Below are positions 48,835-60,200 of a DNA stretch of 64,000 nt, in pieces. The first letter of the stretch is position 1, and the number at the start of each line of letters is the position of its first letter. Where the stretch lies: the NCBI GenBank assembly GCA_949752745.1, contig OX457033.1, positions 17,591,907-17,655,906 of the forward strand. The letters run 5' to 3'. The position numbers and the translations under genes are program-made. This stretch comes from Protula sp. h YS-2021. Lineage: Eukaryota > Annelida > Polychaeta > Sabellida > Serpulidae. The notes below the pieces were generated by a model. It ran no database searches. It was not told where the DNA came from and saw only the letters and a program-made list of their open reading frames with translations.

Positions 48835-50330
48835 AAAATGCATCTCCTCCTACAATTTTGATCCGATGTCATTTATTTTTGGTGTGAGGCATCCCGAAGG
48901 GGTCGTGCATACGGCTTGTGCTTTTCTAGTCGATCGGGTGATTTTTGAATTTTTGGCGAATTTTTAAAGAAAAAATTTTAAAATGTATCTCCTCCTACAT
49001 TTTTGACCGGATGTGATGTATTTTTGGTATGAGGCACCCCTAAAGTGTCGTGCATACGGCTTGTGCTTTTTTAGTCGATCGGGCAATTTTTGTATTTTTG
49101 GGGAATTTTTTAAGCAAAAATTTAGAAAATAATTCAAAATGCATCTACTCCTACAATTTTGATTCGATGTCATTTATTTTTGGTTTGAGGCATCCCTAAG
49201 GGGTCGTGCATACGGCTTGTGCTTTTTTAGTCGATCGGGTGATTTTTGAATTTTTGGGGAATTTTTAAAGAAAAAATTTTAAAATGTATCTCCTCCTACA
49301 TTTTTGACCGGATGTGATTTATTTTTGGTATGAGGCACCCCTAAAGGGTCGTGCATACGGCTTGTGCTTTTTTAGTCGATCGGGCAATTTTTGTATTTTT
49401 GGGGAATTTTTTAAGCAAAAATTTAGAAAATAATTCAAAATGCATCTACTCCTACAATTTTGATTCGATGTCATTTATTTTTGGTTTGAGGCATCCCTAA
49501 GGAGTCGTGCACACGGCTTGTGCTTTTTTAGTCGATCGGGTGATTTTTGAATTTTTGGGGAATTTTTGAAGAAAAAACATTTAAAATGTATCTCGTCCTA
49601 CATTTTTGATCCGAAACCTCTCAAAGATCCGATGACCCTAAAAGGTCGTGCATACGGCTCGTGCTTTTTAGTCGATCGGACAATTTTTGTATTTTTAGGG
49701 AGCTTTTGAAAAAAAAAAAACTTCAAAATGTATTTTCCCCTACAGTTTTGATCTTTCTCTCTCTCTCTTTTTTTTTTTTTTTTTTTTTTTGGTTTGAGGC
49801 ATCCCTAAGGGGTTGAGCATACGGCGTGCGCTTTTTACTCGATCCGATAATTTCTGTATTATAAGGGAATTTTTGAAAAAAAAACTTCAAATGCATTTCC
49901 TCCTACAGTTTTAATCCGATTTCATTTATTTTTGGTATGAGGCATCCTTAGGTGGGTCGGGCATACGGCTTGTGTTTTTTTACTCGACTTGTGAATTCTT
50001 GATTTCGATAGGGAATTTTTGATGAAAATACCTCAAAATGCATCTTCTCCTGCAGTTTTGATCAGACATCATTTAATTTGGGGCTGAGGCATGCTTAGGG
50101 TGTCGTGAATACGGCCTGTGCTTTTCGAGTCGATCAGAATTTTTGGGGAAATTTTGAATAAAAAAACTTCAAAATGCATTTCCTCCTACTGTTTTTATCA
50201 GATTTCATTTATTTTTTATACAAGCCGACTTTAGGGGGTCATGCATACGGCTTATGCTCTTTGAGTGAATTGGAAAACTTTTGAATTTTTTTCGGAATTT
50301 AAAAAAAAATAATAAATGAATCTTCTCCTG
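48835..50330. repeat. Tandem array with 301-bp dimeric higher-order unit
   Basis: Nine to ten units beginning AAAATG(C/T)ATCT, at 48835, 48980, 49136, 49281, 49437, 49583 and on to ~50173. Spacing alternates 145 and 156 bases at the left, giving a 301-base dimer, and decays to the right. Each unit has TCGTGCATACGGCTTGTGCT and AGTCGATCGGG. Confidence 0.9.
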
Positions 50331-52690
50331 CAGCGCATAAACGCAAGTTAAATGAACTTGCGCAGTAGTCAGATTTAACAACCGCACATCGACGCAAGTT
50401 AAATAAACATTCGTATTGGTCCGAAATGTGAACCATTGACAGAAGATAAACATGCAAACTGGTCCAAAATAAGCACCGCGCATCAACGCAAGTTAAATAA
50501 ACATGCGCAATGGTCCGCAAAAAAGAACTACGCGTCGACGCAAATCGAATAGACATGCGCAGTGGTCCGAAATGCGGATCGAGCATCAACGCAACCTAAA
50601 GAAACATGCGCACTGGTCCGAAATGCGAACCGCGCATCAACGCAAGTTGAATAAATATGCACACTGGTCCGAAAAAAAGAACCGCGCATCAGCGCAACCC
50701 AAAGAAACATGCGCACTGGTCTGAAATGAGAACCACGCATCAACGCAAGTTAAATAAACATGGGCAATGGTCGGAAATGCGAACCGCGCATCGATGGATG
50801 TTAAATAAACATGCGATCCGGTCCAAAATAAGCACCGCACATCAACGCAAGTTAAACAAACATGCGCACTTGTCCGAAAAAAGAACCACACATTGGCGAA
50901 AGTTGAATAGACATGCGCAGTGGTCTGAAATGAGAACCTCGCATCAACGCAAGTTAAATAAACATTCGCAGTGGTCCGAAGAAAGAACCACGAATCGACG
51001 CAAGTTGAATAGACATAAGAGTCGCACTTCGACGGGACTGAAATAAACATGCGTTCTGGTCCGAAATGCAATTCGCGTGTCAACGCAAGTTAAGTGAACC
51101 TACGCACTGGTCCGAAATGCGAACCTCGCATGAACGCAACCTAAAGAAACAGGTACACTGGTCCGAATTTCGGACCGCTCCTCAGCGCAAGTTAAATACA
51201 CATTTGCACTGATCTAAAATAAGTACCGAGCACCAACACAAGTTAAATAAATATGCGCACTTTTCCAAAATGCGAACCACGCATCAACACAAGTTAAATA
51301 AACGTGCGCACTGGTGGAAATGCGAAACGTTCATTAACGCAAGCTAAATAAACAAACACACTGGTCAGAAATGGGAACCGAGCATTAACGCAAGTTAAAT
51401 AAACATGCGCACTGGTTAGAAATGCGAACCGAACTGCGCATTAACGCAAGTTAAATAACGTGCGCACTATTCAAAATAAAAACTGCGTATCAACGCAACT
51501 TAAATAAACATGCGCACTGGTCCAGAATAAGAACCGCGCATCAACTCAAATTAAAGAAATATGCGCATTGGCCTGAAATAAGAACCGCACATCGACACAC
51601 GTTAAATAAACATGCGCAGTGGTTCGAAATGCGAACCACGCGCCAACGGAAGTTAAATAAATATTTGCACTGGTCCAAAATAAGCACCGCGCATCAACGC
51701 AAGTTAAATAAACATGCGCACTGGTCCAAAATTCGAACTGCTCATCAACGCAAGTTGAATAAACATGCGCACTGGTCCAAAATGCAAACCGCGCACCAAC
51801 GCAAGTTAGATTAACATATGCACACGTCCAAAATAAGCACCGTGCATCAACGCAAGATAGATAAACATGCAAACTCTTCCGAAATGCGAACCGCGCATCA
51901 AGGCAACCTAAGGAAACTTGTACACTTGTCCAAAATAAGTACCGCTCATCAACACAAGTAAAATAAATATGCGCACTGATCCGTAATAAGAACCGCACAT
52001 CAACACAAGTAAATAAACATGCGCATTGATCCGAAAGAAGAACCGCACATCAACACAAGGTAAATAAACATGCGCACTGATCCGAAATAAGAACCGCACA
52101 TCAACACAAGTTAAATGAACATGTGCACTGGTCCAAAATAAGCACCGCGCATCAACGCAAGTTAAATAAACATGCGCACTGGTCCGAAATTCGAACCGCG
52201 CATCAACGTCACTGAAATAAACGTGTGGAGTGGTTCGAAATGTGAACCACGCTCCAACGCAAGTTAAATAAACATTTGTACTGGTCCAGAATAAGCACCG
52301 CGCATCAATGCAAGTTAAATAAACATGCGCACTGGTCCGATATTCGAACCGCGCGTCAACGCAAGTTAAATAAACATGCACACCGTGCAAGTTATATAAA
52401 CATGCAAACTCTTCCGAAATGCGAACCGCGCATCAAGACAACCTAAGGAAACTTGTGCACTTGTCCAAAATAAGTACCGCTCATCAACGAAAGTAAAATA
52501 AACATGCGCATTGGTCTGGAATAAGAACCGCGCATTAATCTTTATTAAGTTAAATGAATATGTGCACGGTTCCAAAATGAGAGCCGCGCATCAACGCAAA
52601 TTAAATAAACATGCGTACTTGTCTGAATAAGAACCGCGCATCGAGGCAAGTTACATAAATATGCGCACTGGTCCGAAATGCGAGCGTTGT
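50330..52690. repeat. 51-bp satellite array
   Basis: About 45 copies of a 51-base unit (ACGCAAGTTAAATAAACATG CGCACTGGTCCGAAATGCGA ACCGCGCATCA). As 51 is 17 codons, open frames of up to 160 aa arise on both strands, with a 17-residue period (AHVYLTCVDARF-type on the - strand). Frames are broken many times by indels, so I read it as satellite DNA and not coding. Confidence 0.92.
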
Positions 52691-52696
52691 TTGAAG

Positions 52697-52732
52697 GTAT
52701 CTATGGCAGACTATCCAGTCTACCATAGATAC
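52697..52732. repeat. Hairpin at the end of the 51-bp satellite
   Basis: GTATCTATGG and CCATAGATAC pair, with AGACT/AGTCT extending the stem after one mismatch and a 4-base loop. It marks the right end of the array. Confidence 0.8.
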
Positions 52733-53463
52733 AAAAAATCTGTTTCCCATTTTCACGTAAAGAAATCTTTGTATGCATTTATCGGTCTATGTTCTGGTCC
52801 GGTGCTAAATTAATTATTGAGCTAGCTCTTTGCCGTCTCATCTTTTGAAGCCCGATATTTCAGGGAAATTCCTTCGCTCATGCACGCTGGAATGGGTCTT
52901 ATTGCTTTTCGTAAGCTGGGACTTTGTCCTTGGACAAACTTGTTTATTATTATAATAATGTTTCAGTATCTCTGTGAAATTAAATTTTAAAAAATCAAGT
53001 TATTCTGGGGATAACAGAGCAGCGAGCAGATATCCAGAATCACTTTCACTTTCTATTGAATACATCTCCGGCTCTTGGGTCGGGGTGTGGGTGTTTCGCT
53101 AATCTGCAGATTGAATCTCCGTTAATTGTTTTGTCAGAGAGGTTTTGATTGCATTTGAGTTCTGTAATTGTGTTATTTGTGTGATCTCACAGTCATTAAT
53201 TGTGCTATTGCTAATAGTTTTATCAAATTGCAATTGCGATGAAGCAACATCAATACATCCTTTCATCCCTTTCATTATGATGAAAGGACATTGGCACATG
53301 TTTTCATCGTGATGAAAAGGTGTTGCCTTACTAATAAATACGCAATTTAAAATAATAAGTGAAAATTGTAAAATACAGAAAAATATATACATATAATAAA
53401 AAAAACATTTAAAAAAATATATCTCACTACATAATATATATATATATATATATATATGTAAAT

Positions 53464-53572
53464 GGGGGGGGGGGGGGTCTGTTCCTGGGGGGGTCTGTTC
53501 CTACCAAAAAAGGGGGGGGGGGGGTCTGGTCCGGGGGGGGGTCTGGCCCGGGGGGGGGGGGGGTCTGTTCCT
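53464..53572. repeat. GGGGGGTCTGTTCC tract, right arm
   Basis: Runs of 7-14 G separated by TCTGTTCC/TCTGGTCC, the reverse complement of 48645-48725, including CTACCAAAAAAGGGG. It could form G-quadruplexes. Homopolymer lengths may be unreliable. Confidence 0.85.
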
Positions 53573-53726
53573 ACATTCATTTTGAAAATATATAGACACA
53601 AACAAGATAAATAAACTAAATGTTATTTTTTTCTACCATGCTTTATGTATAAACTGTCAAAAGTTTATTGGAACGCGGGAAAAATTATGTATGACATTAT
53701 TATTTATGTAATGAGTTCCCAACGTT

Positions 53727-53972
53727 CTAAATTTGCTCTGTATCTATTTTAAAGTATATTTCTCCATTGACTTCTATGTTTCCAAGTTTCTCTGCCTCTG
53801 TGTTTACCCCCCTAAACTTGAGTCCTGTTTTTTTTGCGTTAATATCGCAGACGAAACTGTGGATCCGCTTATAGATACTAACAAAGGAATAAGTAAAGCT
53901 CTCAGATGCAGGTTCAGAGTGTATTAAATTGCTCAGGGCATGACTGTGAACAACTTTCGTTTTTGCATCCAT
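53727..53972 (-). CDS. Hypothetical 81-aa open frame
   Basis: ATG to TAG, charged and not low-complexity (starts MDAKTKVVHSHALSNLIHSE, ends IYFKIDTEQI). No signal peptide, membrane segment or motif I recognise. It lies just outside the G-rich tract and about 200 bases upstream of the zinc-finger gene, on the opposite strand. It may be a chance frame or a fragment of a transposon gene. Confidence 0.2.
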   Translation of the reverse strand: MDAKTKVVHSHALSNLIHSEPASESFTYSFVSIYKRIHSFVCDINAKKTGLKFRGVNTEAEKLGNIEVNGEIYFKIDTEQI

Positions 53973-54173
53973 GTTAGCATCTGAAGGGTGCTAATCTGCG
54001 TTCTGAGCTGCAACAGAATTGAGCAAATCTAATGTTAAGTGAATCTTGAGTATATGAATAAGTATAAAAAATGTTTTACAGATATAAGGCATTACATTGC
54101 CATGGTGTTTTGAATTACCATCATTTGAGGTTTTCAAGACGCTGTGTTTGCTCTTTTCTGTAGTTTATACCCT

Positions 54174-57164
54174 ATGCCTTGCAAATGTATCGGATGGACT
54201 GGTAAGTGACTAAAGTTTATTAAATGTATTTTGATTTAAGATAAGATTAGCCAGTCTGAGCTGTCCATGGCCATGGGCAAAGCCGATGTGACATTTACAT
54301 GTAAGTTATGCAAAGACGTTTCGCATTCATTGGAACAATTTCTGGAGCATCTCAGAAATGGCTGTGAAAAGTGCAAAGGTTAGTAATGAAGCATCTGATT
54401 TGTATTTGTGAAATGAACATAAAAAGATTGCGAAATCCGGAAAGTCAGTAGTAAGGTGGAAAAAAAGTAACAAAGCATATAAAAAGGTAGGAATAGGTGG
54501 ATATCCTCAGGATAACTTGTAATTTTCTATTCATGGCAAAAACCAATATTTTGAAAACAATAATTGTGAGACATAAAGGATTATAACAATATCTAGAGAT
54601 TCTTTTATGGTGAATAAAAAAAAATCTGTTAAATGTTGAAACAGAAGCAGAAGGCAGTATTCCGAAGAAGAAGCGAGGAAGACCACGCTTGACAGAAGAA
54701 GAACGCGAGTACAGGAGGACTGCTGCCTACAAACAGAGCAAGACTAGGGGAACAGTTCACCAGTCTGACAAGCCCTTAAATTTACAAAATGTGGAGGTTG
54801 GATTTACAGAAAAAAACTGTCATTATATTTGACGAACACTTTTTACAAGTTGAACTTTCTGTTTGAGACAGAATTGTTTTTAAAGATAGGCATTCCTGTG
54901 CGAAAGATTGGTATTTAGTATCTGAGTTCTTTGTGACGTGTCCAGTAATGAGTTTTGCATAAATAAAATGTACGAACTGTTAAGATGAAACTTTGTTAGT
55001 TGTATACAGGGCACTGAGGTTATTCAAGCTGCATTAAAGACACTAAAAAGTGTAAAAGTTCTGGTGCCTTTAGTAAAAAAATGGGACCCCCTCTAGAGTA
55101 GTGTCTCTGGCACTGAAAGAAAGACTAAATAATTTTTTAGTTATATTGGTGCATGTATTGCGGTTTTACAGTGGAGCGGGGTGGCCTTGTGGTTTCAGGC
55201 GTCAGGACACAGCACACGGTGTAGAACTGGCGCCATAAAGCGCAGGAGCGTGGCTGAGATAGTGTGTCAAAGAAGCGGCGATATGAGTGCGGAGAGTGGC
55301 GAGAGCAGCCTGGTGTCGACGCGTACATACGCCTACAGTACAGGTATATCTCATCATCTAACGGACTTACGCCCCCAGTACAGCCTCGAGCGCTAGACGA
55401 GTTGATGAAATGTCATCGCTTGTTGCAAATTTTTCGTAAGCACATGAATAAGGTTTGACATTGTCAGTTGAGGCAGGAATATGTATGTGCTAAAATGGAG
55501 TTATGCATACGCATTTTTTTTACAGCATGCCTACTTAAAAATGATGCGTATTGTATTTGCAAGTAAGGGTAAAGAGTGTACTCCGTATTTAATAACTTTG
55601 TTTTTAATAATATGTTTACATGTATTGAATAGATGCGGTAGAAGAAGACCGTGTTTTGCCTACATCAGTAAGCTAAATCAGAAAATAAAGTTTTTCTAAT
55701 TTGTTCTATTTTTTAAATGGAATTAAAAACCTGAAGTTCAAGTGAGGATATCAAATAAAAATGTTTGTAGTTAGTAAGTCAGCGGATAATCATTGGCACT
55801 ATTTATGTATGTAACAATTTAAATTGTTACATGACTTGGGTAAATACTGTATCTGGCCAGCCGATTCCCAAGTCAATATTTTTTCAGTTTTGACTGGAAC
55901 GCAAAAGGTATCACACTTATTTGCTATTGAATGCCACTTAAGTGTTGTAACAAGGCATATATCGACTTAATTGTTGTCAACAGTAGGGGATTTTGGAACA
56001 GCTACAAAATTGTTGACCTAAAGATACACATGTTCTTGCTGGTCGGTAATGCTTCGTGTTATCTCAAAAGAAGCCAGTATGTTAACACAAAGAACAATAC
56101 TGTGACTGTTTATTTGTTTTTTTTTTTTCAGGATCGACCTAGTGACGCACTTCCGGCGCTGCAGTCAGGTAAAGTCCGAAATATAGAGCATTGAGGAATT
56201 CAGAATCAATGCCCATCGAGATTTGGATGCCCCGTACTAAGAAAAAAGAAACAAAAAACAAAAAAGTAAAAAAACGTTATAGATGCCTCAAGAACATTGT
56301 AAGTCGTTGTTGGTTAAGAAATTATATCCATCTAACACTCACCGATTCTTTTTACCTCAGTCGCAATTATTCAAGGACCAGCACGTTGCTTTTAACCCGT
56401 ACATTTTCAGCTAGCTTTGCAACCCAGCATGGCTGTTAGATGCCAAGTTTTTAGTGGTTCTTATTCCCCTCACTTTCTCGGGGAGTGTAAGGCCAGAGTT
56501 TGTGCTATGTCACAAGACTTTTGGGCACCTGGAAATAAAACTTGGGACTGGGGTTCCTCTGAAGTATGATTTTTGCATTCACTAACAGTTCTATGAGTTG
56601 ATTTTGGATTGGTATTGTAATGCAGGGTCGCCGGCTAAACGGTCAAGGACGGATGTCACGTGTTGTCCTAAAGCAAGTAAATCTTCAGCGCAGAGGAGAA
56701 AAGAAAAATGTTTAATTAAAAAAGCTGTGAAGAAATTCGGCTGCTGTAAGTTTGACAACTAATTTTGTTCTTTAGTCAGGTGGTTGGTTAACTGACACTT
56801 TACCATGTGTATCAGTATGAACGGCAAGATATTGATATAAAAATTGTTGTGGGCACAGAGAGTAAAGTTTCTACGAGAGTTTTGTAAATAAAGGTGGTCG
56901 TGCGTTCAGCCAAGAGTACGGTTATGGGAATAATGGCAGTGGTTGGAGGTTGAAAAGAAGTACAGACAGATCAAAGTCATTATTTGGTTTGAATGTTTTG
57001 CCAATGTACAGTCTTAACATTGTAGCGAGAGTTGTGGCAGTCCCTGAATTCGACGATTTCACACTCGACCGAATTGAAAATGTTCAGGTATGTTCTTTTA
57101 ATTTGCATGTGTTTTATATTTTATGCAATAATAATAACTATAACAATAATAATAATAACAATAA

Positions 57165-57206
<42 letters not shown>

Positions 57207-60200
57207 TATAATAATAATAATAATAACAATAATAACAATAATAATAATAATAATAATAATAGTATAAAAAACTAATCATAATGATGATGTTGAGGTTTAT
57301 AATCAGCTCTGTGCCCATGAATCGTTTTGAGGTGACCGAGCATTCTTTGACTCTGTGTACTTGTGTCTATGTATCTGTTATCACCTTTGTGAAAATGAGG
57401 ATTTTAAGAGACTTCTTGTGTGACGTATCACTTGTCACAATGTGTGACCTGTCAAGGTCATCCCTTTTTGTTTCCTACATTTGGACGTCTTGGCACAGGG
57501 GGACATCAGCTCGATGATCGCAGAGATGAACGCCATCTTGCGGGGCGTGGGCTTCGTCGGTCACGTGGCCGTGAAAGACACGAACCAGGTGTGGCGCCTC
57601 AGCGACCAGCAGCTGCAGCTGGTAGCTGCCGATCCGCACAAGCTGGATGAATCCGAGTCCGATGAACATTTAACGGATTATTACAGCGAGTCGGATGACG
57701 GCGAATTAAAGCCGATATTTAACGGAAGAAGACAAGGTGAGGTTTCACAACATAAGGGAAAAGTATAAGTCTACAGTTATTCAAAGTGGACAAAGGTTTG
57801 CCCGAGAATAAAGGTATGGTATCAACACATATGATGTGTTTGTGTGCAGTTTATGTGCAGATGAAGTTATTCTCGAAACAAAAATAACACGTGCTTTATT
57901 GTGACTTTTAACTGAAATCGTTCAACTGAAGGAACGAAAAATAAAATGGTCTGAGAGTGGATTTCGTTCCAAGCAGAATACGCTTTCACTTTTTGTATCA
58001 CTTTTTCAGAATATTCAGAAGTGGTCACAGCGGCGAAGACACCAAGGAAGGACCTCCAGGTGCTGCCTTACGCGTGTGCGCGCTGTAAAACCGGTGCTTT
58101 TGAGACCAAGGTGCGCACATTCTCTCTACCCACGTTCAGGAGTGGGCAGAGTTTGTACAGTGATCACAGCGATGTTCATACCTATAGTTGTGTGGATGCC
58201 TCGCTGCCATGTTATGTCAATCAAATAGTAACTTTGTAGTCATTTTTTTTTTATTTCCGGGTTGAGAAGAGGTTTGATAATCTTAAGGTAAAACGATGTT
58301 TAAAGTCTTCAGTGAAAAGAACTAATTTATTTAAAATGTGCGTATGAAATGAAATAAATGGTTCGTTATCGCTCGATGTACAATGTACAATCTTGCGCTC
58401 AGTCAGTTTTCTTTGTTTTGCATCCCGCCGTACCCCGCCACATCCCGCCGTACGCCGCTGTTCTCTGTCTCAGGTTGAACTGGACGTTCATCTGCAGTGT
58501 CACGTGATGAGCGGCCAGCCAATGAACGCGTACCATTGTCCTCTGGGCTGCTGTACGAAAAAGAGTTATGTATCACTACTCGAACACCTAATCACGCACG
58601 AGCAATTCAAGAGACAACTTGAGGTGAGTGTAACCGCTTAGATGGAGAGCAGGAAGGCGCATAAATCAAAGGTAATGGTAAGACTTTGATCTGCGTTTAC
58701 ACTGAAAATTGATCAAACCCAATATTAATGTAAATATACAGGTCTCGGATAGTTCTTTTTCTTTCGTTTGTGTTGAATGGACTTCAGTGTTAAGATGACT
58801 AATTGTGGAAACGTGGTTATTGAAATAATAGAAAAAAATGGTGGTGAAAGAGTGAAAATTGGATTGCTTAATGAAGCTGTGAAACGTGATTGGTAACCGA
58901 GAGTGGTATAATGCGAAGTAAATACCGTAAGCACATTTGTTGGCATGGTTTTTATGCATGCAGAACGACGTTACACGTGGTTGCAGGGCACGCGATCATT
59001 AGGGCGGGTGCATGGGAAATTCACCTGTTCTATATGCAAGCTTCTGTTCAGCCTCAAGTCCCAGCTGAAAAGGCATTTGGTCCGTGCACACTTGTCCAGA
59101 ACAATTCGCTGCCCGGATTGTAAGCAGGTAAATACATGGAGAATAATGTTTTATAAATTGTACTTTTTAATAATGTGGGATGCTGTGTATAAATTGTATA
59201 TTATATTAAAAATGGCGATGACTATGATTCGTTCTGTGAATAATTTTTCGCTGGAGTCACGTGACTTTGAAGTTTGGACAAATTAATAGAGCTTAAATCG
59301 AAAAAAAAACAAGTGACCTAGTTTTGTTCCTGTTCGATACACAGGATGTAGCGGAGCGGCGGATGGAGGAGCACGCCCGCACGTGCCACAAGGATGAGTT
59401 CCACTGCAGGGGCAAGCAGAAGATTGAGGAAGGCTCACGCGTACATACGGGTACTTCCCTACCCTCACCCGCCCCCCCCCCCCCCCCCCGCCTCGTCCTC
59501 CCCGTCATCTTCTACATTAAATCATTCTGAGAAAAACAAATATTTACTGCAATATGTTTTCTAAAGCGATGCTAAAAGGTAAATTCATAGAGCTGAAAGA
59601 AATCAGTGCAAATAAATGTTGCTGATGTACTGCTGATGTACTGCTGACGTACTGTTGAAGTACTCTGATGTACTGCTGACGTATTGCTGATACAAAGTTC
59701 GTTTACTGCTGACGTACTGTTGATTTAAAGTTCATGTACTGGTGATGTATTGCTGATGTACTGCTGACGTACTGTTGATGTACTGATGATTTAAAGTTCA
59801 TGTACTGCTGATGTACTGATGTGCTGCTTCTTCGCAAGCCTGGGGCTGTGTTTTGTGCGATAATATGTTTGATGCCCTTCCTCTTGGTTGATTCTCGCTT
59901 TGGTGTTATTGGCCAGGCGGAGGGTTCACTTGTTCAGTGTGTAAGAAGGTGTTTGCTAACAAGTCCCTGCTACACGCGCACGTCAAGCGACATGTGACCA
60001 GCTGTCAGAGGCGCTTTGGCTGTGACGTATGCTTGACGCGTTTCGCTACCATGGACGCGCTCAAGAAACACAACAGGAGGTGCTGCTTTGATTCCTGGGG
60101 TTTTAAGGCTATAAGAATTTGGGGTATTAGGACCGATGGTGTGGAGCTCATTTATGCAAAAAAAAACAAAACAAAAAAACAACAAAACAAAAAAATAAAA

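Noticed and set aside
50205..52575. Many 60-160-aa open frames on both strands with repeated AHVYLTCVDARF or KLNKHAHWSE motifs
   Set aside because: They follow from the 51-bp (17-codon) satellite; frames switch with each indel and none has a start or flanks like a gene.
50330..52690. Possible CRISPR-like array
   Set aside because: No unique spacers between repeats, the units are contiguous and degenerate, and the context is an animal genome.
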